Assembly: GCA_002688035.1 (NCBI GenBank)
Contig: NZBU01000011.1
Location: 1-35,401, forward strand
Source of the DNA: Candidatus Iainarchaeum sp.
Lineage (GTDB): Archaea > Iainarchaeota > Iainarchaeia > Iainarchaeales > GCA-2688035
Reading direction: 5' to 3'
Length of the DNA: 35,401 bases
The stretch's first letter is position 1; every line of letters starts with the position of its first letter. The notes below the pieces were generated by a model. It did not search any database. It was not told the DNA's origin and was given only the letters and a program-made list of their open reading frames with translations. The position numbers were made by a program, and so were the translations under genes. This document shows positions 1-8,379 of the stretch, in pieces.

Positions 1-208
1 AAAGAAAAAACCAGTACGAAAGAAAAAACCAGTACGAAAGAAAAAACCTGTGAAATGGACGGGTAAGGGAGTTGCAACTGCTCTAGAACTTAGTGGAGCA
101 AAGATCCCAATAAAAACCAGAAGACCAACAGTTTCTGTTGCACGAGAACAGGGATTTAATGTTAGAACCAGAAAGGTCGGTCCAAAGGGAAAGAAAGTAG
201 TAATTTAA
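1..208 (+). CDS. Basic protein, C-terminal fragment (partial at window edge)
   Basis: An open frame enters from the left edge (codons from base 2) and stops at TAA 206-208, giving 68 residues. It opens with a lysine-rich tandem repeat (unit KKKPVR), followed by a segment that aligns with residues about 12-62 of the next gene. Shared blocks are W-x(3)-GVA, a GA-x-x-PIK block, RPT-x-S and an E-x-G-x-N stretch. The two proteins are therefore paralogues lying 39 bases apart. The positive charge suggests binding to nucleic acid or another polyanion, but no family is recognised. The start and most of the protein lie outside the window. Confidence 0.7.
   Translation, partial: KKKPVRKKKPVRKKKPVKWTGKGVATALELSGAKIPIKTRRPTVSVAREQGFNVRTRKVGPKGKKVVI
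2..55 (+). repeat. 18-bp in-frame tandem repeat coding KKKPVR
   Basis: Two exact 18-base copies (2-19 and 20-37) are followed by a diverged third copy (38-55). The array probably continues to the left of the window. It keeps the reading frame and encodes a basic, proline-spaced tail like those of archaeal and bacterial nucleic-acid-binding proteins. Confidence 0.85.
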
Positions 209-247
209 CAATCCTGGAAAAAAATAAAGCAATAGATTTGAGTAAAT

Positions 248-976
248 ATGAATAGGAGAAGAAGGCCCGCGGGTAGAGCCGGTTGGAAAAAAGCCGGCGT
301 CGCAAATAGCATAGAGATCAGTGGAGCAAATGTTCCTATAAAAGTAAAGCGGCCTACTCTCTCCATAGAAAAAGAAAGAGGCGCAAACATCGAAGTCAGA
401 GACGTTCCCGGAGGATATAAGGGAATAATTGTAAAGGATGAAAGAGGAAGGCACGGTAGAAGAGGAGGAATGCCAGAAATGCCAATGATGGACTTTAATG
501 TGATTAGAGCCGAGCTGCAGCAGACTATTACTACTTCCAGAGAACCATTTGAGGATCTGAGAAAAGGAATTAAAAAATTGGAAGCTCTTAGGGACAAAGC
601 AAGGGGAAGAAAGCGCAGAGACCTTGAAAGAAGGCTTGAAGCCAATAGAGAATATGTTACAGGCAACGCGCCTGCAAAAACCAATGTTGGCAGAGCAGTC
701 CAACAACTATTGGCTATGGAAGCACAGGTTAATGCATTGGAACAGGTATACAGGCAGATGGAGCAGGGTTATGCAAGAGGCCGATACACCCCTGAGCAAT
801 TCAGGGTTGCTGTGAACCACTTCTATGGGCAAGTGAAAGCCTTCAATTCCGAAGTTGCAAAAAGAAGTGATAGAATTCGGGTTACGGTGTCAAAGGCGAC
901 CGGTGATTATGGTAAAAAATTCTCGCACGGTGCCAAGGGGCGAATAATTAGAAGAAAAGCAAAGAAAATCTTCTAA
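248..976 (+). CDS. Basic hypothetical protein, helical, paralogue of upstream gene
   Basis: This encodes 242 residues of unrecognised family. Residues 1-11 are arginine-rich. Residues about 12-62 form the segment shared with the preceding gene. Residues about 85-215 are charged and predicted helical, with alternating K/R and E/D suggesting a coiled coil or helical bundle, and the C-terminus is again strongly basic. There is no signal peptide or membrane helix, so it is probably cytoplasmic. ATG 248 has no clear ribosome binding site; an A/T-rich stretch at about 219-229 lies where a TATA box for a leaderless mRNA would be. Its stop codon overlaps the stop of the convergent riboflavin kinase gene by four bases. 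Binding to nucleic acid is a guess from charge alone. Confidence 0.75.
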   Translation: MNRRRRPAGRAGWKKAGVANSIEISGANVPIKVKRPTLSIEKERGANIEVRDVPGGYKGIIVKDERGRHGRRGGMPEMPMMDFNVIRAELQQTITTSREPFEDLRKGIKKLEALRDKARGRKRRDLERRLEANREYVTGNAPAKTNVGRAVQQLLAMEAQVNALEQVYRQMEQGYARGRYTPEQFRVAVNHFYGQVKAFNSEVAKRSDRIRVTVSKATGDYGKKFSHGAKGRIIRRKAKKIF

Positions 977-1620
977 AGTTTACTTATTCTAACTTTACTT
1001 CCTTCTTTTAGATTCAGTTTTTTGCGCAGATAATTTGGGGCAATTATTTCAATCTCGTTTTGTGGATGAGAACTTCTCTCTGGAAAAATGATTGCTCCCT
1101 TTTCCTTGCCCTCAATCAAAATCTTGAACGCCGTTATTTTTCCAAAAGTTCTTTGCTTTGTTTTGAAGCCCTTTATTTCAATTGACTCAAAGCCAGATAG
1201 GAAAGCTAAGAGTTTCTCCTCATCCATGACTAGGTTCAATGTTCCAAAATAAGGTTTGAATCCAAGTAGTTCTTTGAATTGTTTCACATAGGGGGCTTGT
1301 GCAACATAGTATGCGCCTTCACCCAAACCAGTTTTAAGCGAACCGCTAATGCTCTTTAAATGCTTGGCTTCAAACAATTGTTTTAGTTCAAGATATCTGC
1401 TCTTGAGCAAGCGTGTTCCTTTCTCAGTGAGTTTTGCTTCAACTCCACGAGGAGAAGCTGAAACCTCTGCAAGCCCCTTGTCCTGCAGCTCGCGCAACTT
1501 TCTTGAAACACTTTGCTGCGAAATACCAAGCTTTACAGAGATCTTTGCGGTTGAAGAAACAAATGTTCCGCGAAGCATTGCGCTCTTTGCAATGAAAAAA
1601 AGCAGTTCTTCGTCAAGCAA
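973..1620 (-). CDS. ribK: CTP-dependent riboflavin kinase with N-terminal winged helix (RbkR type)
   Basis: This 215-residue protein should phosphorylate riboflavin to FMN using CTP, the archaeal route to flavin cofactors. Residues 1-90 form a winged-helix DNA-binding domain (recognition helix near 33-46). Residues about 91-215 are the archaeal riboflavin kinase domain, formerly DUF120. Visible family motifs are G-x(5)-GLGEGAYYV ending at 106, LGFKP-x-x-GTLN at 119-129, and P-E-R-S-S-H at 180-185 followed by the IEIIAP stretch. The fused regulator-kinase form is known as RbkR and regulates riboflavin genes in several archaea. The start is TTG, two bases after the stop of the upstream giant gene, with AGGTAA just ahead. 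It is the last gene of a three-gene minus-strand operon with membrane and surface proteins, an odd setting for a cofactor enzyme. Confidence 0.9.
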   Translation of the reverse strand: MLDEELLFFIAKSAMLRGTFVSSTAKISVKLGISQQSVSRKLRELQDKGLAEVSASPRGVEAKLTEKGTRLLKSRYLELKQLFEAKHLKSISGSLKTGLGEGAYYVAQAPYVKQFKELLGFKPYFGTLNLVMDEEKLLAFLSGFESIEIKGFKTKQRTFGKITAFKILIEGKEKGAIIFPERSSHPQNEIEIIAPNYLRKKLNLKEGSKVRISKL

Positions 1621-1622
1621 TA

Positions 1623-4600
1623 TTACCTGCCCCTTTCGACCTTTATCCTGAAGACGGTTATTACTCCTAATAATGAGACTATGAACAGCATCATTACTAA
1701 TGGGTCCTCTGGAAGTGAAGGGAGATTGAATGGCGCCCCTGAATCAGATCCAATTTGAACACTCAAATTGTTTCCACCTGGACCAGTTGTAACTCGCCCA
1801 TCTGGCCCTACCGCTGTGTTGAAACCCTTTTGTTTGAAGGTATCAACCAATGGCAGGAACTGAGCATTTTCTGGATACCATCTGCCTGTATCAGGGTCAT
1901 ACCAAAAGCTTCCATTTGGACCTTGCGCGGTCAACAGTGTTTCAGGTGGTCCGCCGTTATAGGATATTCTTGGTGTGCCGTCCTCTGCATCAAAGTCAAG
2001 TGTATGCTCCTTTCCGTCAGCTGTCTTAAAGCGAATGCCGTCAGGAGTATTCTCTATTGGACCGGTGATAGCCTGATCATAGATTTCACCGGTTTCCTTA
2101 TTAATAATTTTAACTCTATCCTCACAAGTCCCATCAGAAGTAAGCTGGCTATAGAACACAAAGCGATGCTTCTCAGTATCAAATACCTGGAATGGCCCCA
2201 TCTTTGCCAGAGAATCATTCATGTTTCCAACAGTTTCCGCTATTGCCGGGCTGCCACCAATAGGCAATGCCTCAAGATTTATTGCGGGCTCTGAGCAACT
2301 TGTTTCAGGATTTGTAACAGTGGTTGGAGTGGCCTTCAATCCCTGGATATCAAATTTGCTGGCAACAGCTTTTGTATGGTGCTTTAACCAAATTATTAGC
2401 TCGTGGGTTTCAGGTTTGTAGATTATTACTCCGTCATTGAACTGTATGCTTTCAAGCAATCCAACTCCTGCTTCATTTCCATTCTTAAGCAATGCTTTTC
2501 TAGTCGTGAAGATTTCGGCTCTTGCATTTGAACCACTCACAATTCTTCTTGGGGCACCAGTTGCAACAACAGAACCTGTGTCCTTGTCAATTGTAATGGT
2601 GTGCGAATCGGTGATAATACTTTCAACGTCTCCAAACGCATCTGTAATATTATCAGAGCGAAGCTCTACTCCTGTTTGCTCCTCAACATTTCGCTTAATG
2701 CAACCAAGCACTTCCTCAATGCTTACTGTAAAACGACCCTTTGCATCCCACTCGAACAACAGTTTCTCCACATCAGTTGGCATCAATATTTCGCCAATTC
2801 TTTGTGGTATCTCAACAGCGGGAATCTTGCTGTTTGGTGAGCTAAGTCTTACATGGTCCTTGCTTGTTATCACTGGTTCGCCATTGACAAGTATCTGACC
2901 CAACTTGTTGTCAAACAGAACATTTGTATCGGTATTTGGATCGGTGATATTCATCTGGCTTTGCTCATCATACTTTGCAGCATTAGTCTCTCCCTTAAAC
3001 CAGAAGAAGAACAGTTCTTTTGCAAACAGTTCCCCGTCAGTTGTTCCCTGAGTTTGAAGTGTTGCCTGTAAAATAGTGTTGCTTCTTTGCTTCTCGTCAA
3101 GGTTTTGTGTTTGCTCCCTAATCTTATCTTTGGCTACTTCAATAAAACTATTATCTCCGTCGTCTTTTCCCTCGCCAACAAGCGTGTCAGAAATATTTTT
3201 CACGAGGTCTGTTGCTTTCTCAGAGGCCTTGTCACCAACATTCTCCTGGTTCTCCTGTTCTTCTTCTGTTGGTGCAAACATGTGGACAAAGTATCCTTCC
3301 TGGTCGTCAACACAATTCTGCAATTTTGGGGCAATGAGTGTTTGTTGCAGCACAGAACCGATTATTCCACTCCAGCCAAAGATTGCATATGAGATAGATT
3401 CGCTGAAAGCTAGTACTCCGCCAATGCGCGCAGGATTCTCCTGTATTATGGCAGAGCTTCCTATTGCACCCAATCCAAGGCCAAGTTCTGTTACTTTATC
3501 CCTGCAGGTTTCTTCCTCGTTCTGGGCCTCTATAAGTTCTGTTTCCTCGCCCTGGTCAGTATCTGTTGCCTTTCCCTTGACATTGGTGTGGTGTCCAAAC
3601 GCGATAAGGGTGCTTCCCTCTTTTCTTGCTTCCTTTGAAATTGCATCCTCCAGCAAGTATGTGTCCATTGATTGCTCTGCTTTGAAGTCAATGCTCATGT
3701 CGCCCTGGCCAGAAGTTGCGGTTTCGGGGGAACGCAACTTGAGGACGCTTGTGCACCCTACACACTCGTCTCCTGTAGAAGTAAAATATGCAACATTCTC
3801 AACCTTTGGACGCCAGCCTCTCCCTGTAAGCCGGTTATATGGTTCAAATGTGTCAAAAACATAGTTGTAAACCATCTTCCAAGGCAGCTTATTAAGCAGT
3901 TGCCTGAAAATGTCTCCCTCATCGCTCCCATGATTTGCAAAGAAGTCAACAAAAGCATCGTTGTAAATTGATTGTGGTCCAAGATAGAACTCTATTTCTC
4001 TCCAATTCTCCGGAAGCATGAAAGCCGAGATTTCACCAAATCCAAATCCTCGCTTGGCTCCTGAATAAATATAGGGCAGCACAGTCCATTTTGCCCCTCC
4101 ACGTATTGACAAATAACTCTTGATTATTTCTTCTTCCCTTGCAAGTGACTTGTCCAAAACAGAGAGATAGCGCCTGTCCATTCCGGCAAAGTTCTTTTCC
4201 ACAAGCTGGTTGTAGAATCTATCCATATTGTCATTGAAATTGTTTGCCAATCTCCCCTTCACCCTGCTGTGAGTCATCTTAGATGCAAATTGTTCAGGTG
4301 ATAAAGCAGGACCTTCTTTCCACTTTAAATCATAAACTTTTACTTTTCCTGTTCCTGGAACTCCACCAACAATGTAGTCTACTGTTACCTCATCAACTTT
4401 CAGTAAGTCGCCTTTCTCTGTTCTAACCATTTTATCCTTAAAGCGAGAGAAATGCTTTTTCAAGTCCTCTACTGGAACAGTGTCAATAAATCTTCCGGCA
4501 GGATCTGCCTCATAGAGCTGGAGAAAACCATCTGAATTAGTTTGATATGAGTTGAGACCACTCCAGTCATCCCAGTGGCCATCCTTTACAAACTTTCTTC

Positions 4601-6218
4601 CTATTCCATCAATGTGCTGTGAATCCCCTATCAGCGTAACTGTTGTACCACTTGTCTTGTGCTTTACAGCATAAGGATACATGCCTGCATAAGAATCCCT
4701 AAGCCAGTACTCTGGATAGTCAAGGCTCAGAAGGTTATCCATTTGGTCGGCCATATTATAGTTGACTCTGCCATACTCTATCAGCGCGTTTCGGGCTTCA
4801 AGGCTGCCTTCTCCAAATCTTTTGATTGCATGGGAGTATACTTCGTCGGCAGAATTAATTATATCTCTTTGCGCCCTACTATAGCCGCGCATATCCCTTG
4901 CAATTTTGAAGAACTGTCCCCTCCTAATAGGGTCCTTTATCTCATCAATGTAACCGCCTGGTTTTAAGCCATCATTCAGCCATTTCCTAAAGCCGCCGCC
5001 CTTTATGGCAGTGTAACCAGAATCCCAATCGGCGTTCTCAACCATTTTTGTCCAGTATTCTCCAAAACCATATTCTCTTGCACGCTGCACTATTCGTCTG
5101 GCTCTAACCTTCCCATACCATGAGTCAGGGCCCATGAATTTTCTTCGGAAGGTATTGAATAAAGCGTTTTGCTCTATACCCCATGCCCAACCCTGTCTGG
5201 ATGGATATGTAAGGTAGCGCTTGGCCTGCCCAAAGAGCGTTGGTCCAAAATTACTTACAACCAAATCAGCTGCAAACCAGCTGTTATAATATTTGTCAAA
5301 CATACTGTAACTACTGATCAAACAATCGGTAGTATTACAACTTGACCCCATCGAGCTCGTGAAAGATTCTGTTTTAATGCTATTTGGAATTAGCTCATCG
5401 GACGGTCTTGTGAAAGCCTCATATTGCAAACTGTTAATGTCTGCTTCCCCCGCCATGTTTACTCTAAGAGCATCTTCATCCTCTTTTGTCATCTCAGGAA
5501 TTGTTTTCTCCCCAGTAACAAAGTCAGAGGTATCAGTGAAAATGTCTTTGAAATCCTTCCAAACAAGTTTGAAGTCTGAAACAATTCCCTCCCCACTATT
5601 GCGGAAGAAAAGCTGTTTGTCGGCAACAGGACAAGGAACTCCTTCAGGAAGATCTTTACACACTCCAATCCTCACAGTGTCGTTAAGGGAGAGGCCAAAT
5701 GCAAAAGGACCCTTAATGAATTTGGAGAGCCAGTGCTCCATCTCATCTGGAGTGAATTTCTCGGTTGGCATCTCTTTAAGAGTTGCCTCGCCATCCTTTC
5801 CAGTTGGGATAACTATTGCAGACTGGGGATTCCCAAGCTCGTCCCTATCGCTTTTCGCTGGCGCGCCACTGCTTATTTCTTTTCCAACAAAACCGTTTCC
5901 ATCAACTTGAAGTTTTTGCTTGAGGTTTGCAACCTCTTTTGGGTCGAGAATTTTTTCCTCAGGATTTGAATCAGGGCTATGGCAGATAAAGCTGCTTCTC
6001 TGAACAGTTGTTCCAGGCAACACTATTTTTGGTTCTTCCCCTGACACCAATTCAGGTTCGACGTCAGGATCTGTAACACTTGTTGTATCCAAGGTATCGA
6101 TGCCGTCGTCTGCAGCATCGGCTCCATCACTCGGAGTCTCTTGTGCAAAAACAGGCACAAAGCTCATTGACATGAAAAGCAGTATGAGAAAAAAACATGA
6201 AATTCGCTTTGCCAACAT
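1623..6218 (-). CDS. Giant secreted protein with signal peptide and C-terminal membrane anchor
   Basis: This encodes about 1531 residues. A Sec-type signal peptide is plain: basic start, hydrophobic core, and likely cleavage after the VFAQ region near residue 26. The mature N-terminus is rich in D, E and T. The middle (about 300-820) is aromatic- and arginine-rich with no recognisable domain. A CxxC pair sits near residue 821, and a glycine-rich hydrophobic stretch near 912-967 may be membrane-active or buried. The C-terminus has a proline/acidic motif (LPSLPEDP), one hydrophobic helix and a basic RIKVERGR end, the tripartite layout of archaeosortase substrates. ATG 6218 is preferred because GGGTGA ends about five bases upstream; GTG 6227 would add three residues. 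It lies 21 bases after the membrane-protein gene and two before riboflavin kinase. Function unknown. Confidence 0.85.
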   Translation of the reverse strand: MLAKRISCFFLILLFMSMSFVPVFAQETPSDGADAADDGIDTLDTTSVTDPDVEPELVSGEEPKIVLPGTTVQRSSFICHSPDSNPEEKILDPKEVANLKQKLQVDGNGFVGKEISSGAPAKSDRDELGNPQSAIVIPTGKDGEATLKEMPTEKFTPDEMEHWLSKFIKGPFAFGLSLNDTVRIGVCKDLPEGVPCPVADKQLFFRNSGEGIVSDFKLVWKDFKDIFTDTSDFVTGEKTIPEMTKEDEDALRVNMAGEADINSLQYEAFTRPSDELIPNSIKTESFTSSMGSSCNTTDCLISSYSMFDKYYNSWFAADLVVSNFGPTLFGQAKRYLTYPSRQGWAWGIEQNALFNTFRRKFMGPDSWYGKVRARRIVQRAREYGFGEYWTKMVENADWDSGYTAIKGGGFRKWLNDGLKPGGYIDEIKDPIRRGQFFKIARDMRGYSRAQRDIINSADEVYSHAIKRFGEGSLEARNALIEYGRVNYNMADQMDNLLSLDYPEYWLRDSYAGMYPYAVKHKTSGTTVTLIGDSQHIDGIGRKFVKDGHWDDWSGLNSYQTNSDGFLQLYEADPAGRFIDTVPVEDLKKHFSRFKDKMVRTEKGDLLKVDEVTVDYIVGGVPGTGKVKVYDLKWKEGPALSPEQFASKMTHSRVKGRLANNFNDNMDRFYNQLVEKNFAGMDRRYLSVLDKSLAREEEIIKSYLSIRGGAKWTVLPYIYSGAKRGFGFGEISAFMLPENWREIEFYLGPQSIYNDAFVDFFANHGSDEGDIFRQLLNKLPWKMVYNYVFDTFEPYNRLTGRGWRPKVENVAYFTSTGDECVGCTSVLKLRSPETATSGQGDMSIDFKAEQSMDTYLLEDAISKEARKEGSTLIAFGHHTNVKGKATDTDQGEETELIEAQNEEETCRDKVTELGLGLGAIGSSAIIQENPARIGGVLAFSESISYAIFGWSGIIGSVLQQTLIAPKLQNCVDDQEGYFVHMFAPTEEEQENQENVGDKASEKATDLVKNISDTLVGEGKDDGDNSFIEVAKDKIREQTQNLDEKQRSNTILQATLQTQGTTDGELFAKELFFFWFKGETNAAKYDEQSQMNITDPNTDTNVLFDNKLGQILVNGEPVITSKDHVRLSSPNSKIPAVEIPQRIGEILMPTDVEKLLFEWDAKGRFTVSIEEVLGCIKRNVEEQTGVELRSDNITDAFGDVESIITDSHTITIDKDTGSVVATGAPRRIVSGSNARAEIFTTRKALLKNGNEAGVGLLESIQFNDGVIIYKPETHELIIWLKHHTKAVASKFDIQGLKATPTTVTNPETSCSEPAINLEALPIGGSPAIAETVGNMNDSLAKMGPFQVFDTEKHRFVFYSQLTSDGTCEDRVKIINKETGEIYDQAITGPIENTPDGIRFKTADGKEHTLDFDAEDGTPRISYNGGPPETLLTAQGPNGSFWYDPDTGRWYPENAQFLPLVDTFKQKGFNTAVGPDGRVTTGPGGNNLSVQIGSDSGAPFNLPSLPEDPLVMMLFIVSLLGVITVFRIKVERGR

Positions 6219-6239
6219 AACATTCACCCTATTAATTCA

Positions 6240-6782
6240 TTAACTCCAGTAAAGTAAATAAAACAATCCTCCCCATGCAAAAGGGAAAACAAACAACAAA
6301 ATAATCCAAGCCAAGACAGATGTTGCAAATACGGCTATGAATTTATTTGCAATACTGGGCAAGGGCTTTTCTCGTGCTTTCAATTTCTCTAACACATAGG
6401 TTGAAACCAAGAGCAAGGGCAAAACCATGACAGTGTAAATGGCAGCCGTTATCAGAATTTTTAGTAATGAAATAACTGCCACGGTGGCAATGTCAACTAT
6501 TGTTGTTTGCAAAATTGCCGGGGCAGGGGTTCCTGTCAGCTGGCTTTCACTCCAACCCAAAAACAGTGGAACGATGTACAAAACCATTATTAATAAGGTT
6601 ACAGCTAAGTATGCAGTAATCAAGGAGGCTTTAGCCCATGAAAGGGAGAACCGCTTTGTTATTGCACGATAAACCGGCTCGGCAACCAGCACCACAACAA
6701 AGGTTGGAATTGCTGTAACCAAACCAAGTCTTAAGAGCTCAATTATGGCAAGTAAGACCTCGATTGCAATGTTTTGAGGCAT
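6240..6782 (-). CDS. Polytopic membrane protein, five predicted helices
   Basis: This 180-residue protein is almost wholly hydrophobic. Helices are predicted at about 17-34, 52-75, 93-112, 113-127 and 148-178, with a basic loop (KLKAREK) between the fourth and fifth. No family is recognised. It is the first gene of the operon that continues with the giant secreted protein, so an accessory role in export or anchoring of that protein is possible but unproven. ATG 6782 lies about 25 bases from a TATA-like element (6804-6810, read on the minus strand), so the mRNA is probably leaderless. Confidence 0.8.
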   Translation of the reverse strand: MPQNIAIEVLLAIIELLRLGLVTAIPTFVVVLVAEPVYRAITKRFSLSWAKASLITAYLAVTLLIMVLYIVPLFLGWSESQLTGTPAPAILQTTIVDIATVAVISLLKILITAAIYTVMVLPLLLVSTYVLEKLKAREKPLPSIANKFIAVFATSVLAWIILLFVFPFAWGGLFYLLYWS

Positions 6783-6803
6783 GTTAAACTTAAATCGGAA
6801 CTA

Positions 6804-6830
6804 GTATAAAAAGGTTCTTAGTATATAAAA
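6804..6830. promoter_or_regulatory. Divergent promoter region with TATA boxes
   Basis: The element GTATAAAAA (6804-6812) can be read both ways. On the minus strand it sits about 25 bases before ATG 6782. On the plus strand it would start transcription near 6833, just upstream of the GGAG ribosome binding site of the zinc-protein gene. A second box, GTATATAAAA (6821-6830), would start the plus transcript almost at the TTG codon. Placement follows the usual archaeal TATA-to-start distance of about 26 bases; start sites were not measured. Confidence 0.5.
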
Positions 6831-6851
6831 GATTGGAAGAGGAGATGTTTT

Positions 6852-7625
6852 TTGGGCGAAGATATTCCACGCAGGATGCGCAGATTTCACCGCGATGAAG
6901 AGGACAAGGAAGAAGCCATAGAAACAGGCGGAAGCACTGAGCCCCTAGCAAAAAGCATCCTCGCGCAAACAAAGGAAAAAAATGATGTAACTGATAGTCG
7001 GCAGACAATGGAACTGGCCCTAGCGGAAATCAAAAATTTCAAGAATCAGCACAAGCGCTTGCCCAAAAAAGAAGAGTATGATACTATTGCAGAAAACATT
7101 TTTAATCAATTGAAGTCGAAAAGAGATAGAGAGAGAGCCCAGGCAAAAATGGAGCGCATGGAAAGCAGGCTCTCCAAAAAAAGGTTTAGTGGGCGAAAAG
7201 GGAAAGAAGTCAAGAAAGCAGAGGAAAAACAAAAGCCAAGCATCCCAGGCCCTGATGAGGGCACACGTGAAAAAGAGGTGAGTACGACAATGAAGAAGCT
7301 CAAGGGTCTTGGGGTAGAAGACCTTTTCGCAGAAGAAAAAGAAACAAAGCCTATCTCAAAAAAAGCAGGGGAACTGGATGAATTATCAAAACTTGGGATA
7401 GAAGACCTTGAAACCGATTCAGATTCAATGAAAGAAATTTCCCTTGAAAAGGAAGCTGAACAAGCTCCAAATGCGTGCCCCAACTGTAAGGCAAAGGGAG
7501 TGGATATAATTTACTGCCCAGGATGTGGAGCAGCTTACTGCAAAAACTGTGCGACAAAAATCGAGAAGCTTGCAGACAGAACAAAATACTATTGCCCAAA
7601 ATGCGACAAGTCCATTGAAAAATAA
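6852..7625 (+). CDS. Charged linker protein with C-terminal four-CxxC zinc domain
   Basis: This encodes 257 residues. The first 200 are highly charged and low in hydrophobics, with K/E-rich stretches that look helical or disordered. The C-terminal 50 residues carry four CxxC pairs (209/212, 222/225, 230/233, 248/251), which could bind two zinc ions in a zinc-ribbon or RING-like fold. Two near-identical short motifs, KGLGVEDL ending at 158 and SKLGIEDL ending at 186, sit in the linker and may be docking peptides. TTG 6852 is chosen because GGAG lies seven to eight bases upstream and the nearby ATG 6845 is out of frame. It is probably cytoplasmic. The convergent pilin gene ends one base away. 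Function unknown; a role as a scaffold or adaptor is only a guess. Confidence 0.8.
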   Translation: MGEDIPRRMRRFHRDEEDKEEAIETGGSTEPLAKSILAQTKEKNDVTDSRQTMELALAEIKNFKNQHKRLPKKEEYDTIAENIFNQLKSKRDRERAQAKMERMESRLSKKRFSGRKGKEVKKAEEKQKPSIPGPDEGTREKEVSTTMKKLKGLGVEDLFAEEKETKPISKKAGELDELSKLGIEDLETDSDSMKEISLEKEAEQAPNACPNCKAKGVDIIYCPGCGAAYCKNCATKIEKLADRTKYYCPKCDKSIEK

Positions 7626-7626
7626 A

Positions 7627-8379
7627 TCAGCATTCTTCCCATCTACCGTTTCTCAGGCGCAGGAAACACTTTGGATTGCAGTTCAAATGCGAAGAGTCAA
7701 GGATATTCCCACTATCTGTTTCAGGGAGCGCTGTTGAAACCCACATGGTAAGATTTACCTGAGCTGGAAAAACATCATAGCCCCTCCCCCCTGTTTCCTT
7801 GATTTTTACGAGTTGCATTCTACTGTTTGACTGGTATATGCGGCCAATGTTTGTAACAAGTTCGTCAAGCTTGTTAAGGGCCTTTGGATTACAAAGAAAG
7901 ACAACACTCTCCCCTGGACTCACATCAACCTGGGAGCCACGTACCTCGGTCCAAGTCCACTGACTCACGTAAAGCATTAGAAAAGCAAACTTGTTCTCTC
8001 CCGGCAAATAAATGTAGTACATATAGTTGAAGCTGTCTGCAATTGGCTCCATTAAGCCAACAACATTGTTAACAACAAGCCTGTTCACATCATCAAACTG
8101 CCCGTTGTCCGCAAAATCCTCTTTCATTGCAGCAAGCAGAAAGTCAACTTCTGTCGCGGTTTCAAGGGTCTCCCCCGAAATTCTGGGAGTCGACGAATAC
8201 AAAAGTGTTTTGAGGGCAGAAACAGCATAGTCAGACCTATACTCTAAGCCAACTCTTTCAGTTACACCAATGCCATAGCTGCTTGCAAAAAAGAATAAGA
8301 ATGTTGCAAGCCCACTAACTATCATCAAAAAGTACAGGGAGTCTGCTAATGCTGCTTGACCCCGGTTGTTTATTGCCAA
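7627..8379 (-). CDS. Type IV pilin-like protein, class III signal (NNRGQ)
   Basis: This 250-residue protein begins with a short basic leader ending in RG, then Q, then a hydrophobic helix (about 14-32). That is the class III signal of archaeal pilins, normally cut by an EppA-type peptidase before Q. The rest is a predicted extracytoplasmic domain with an ALKTLLYSSTP block near residue 55. TTG 8379 is well supported: GGTGGTGAT lies just upstream, and the product starts MAINNRGQ, like the neighbouring pilins. The gene overlaps the upstream gene by ten bases and is last in the minus-strand pilin operon. It is likely a minor filament subunit or pseudopilin. Confidence 0.8.
   Translation of the reverse strand: MAINNRGQAALADSLYFLMIVSGLATFLFFFASSYGIGVTERVGLEYRSDYAVSALKTLLYSSTPRISGETLETATEVDFLLAAMKEDFADNGQFDDVNRLVVNNVVGLMEPIADSFNYMYYIYLPGENKFAFLMLYVSQWTWTEVRGSQVDVSPGESVVFLCNPKALNKLDELVTNIGRIYQSNSRMQLVKIKETGGRGYDVFPAQVNLTMWVSTALPETDSGNILDSSHLNCNPKCFLRLRNGRWEEC

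Noticed and set aside
2-55. Short tandem repeat as a CRISPR-like array
   Set aside because: The copies are directly adjacent with no spacers, and they keep the reading frame of a basic protein tail.
83-706. 207- and 159-residue minus-strand frames opposite the first two genes
   Set aside because: Phe/Ser-rich composition is what the reverse of lysine/arginine-rich coding sequence gives; the plus-strand frames show clear paralogy.
3076-3864. 262-residue open frame on the plus strand
   Set aside because: It lies wholly inside the minus-strand giant secreted protein, has biased serine/cysteine-rich composition typical of an antisense shadow, and has no start signals.
4340-4375. GGVPGTGK in the giant secreted protein as a Walker A motif
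   Set aside because: The residue after GK is V rather than S or T, no Walker B follows, and the protein is secreted, where ATP use is unlikely.
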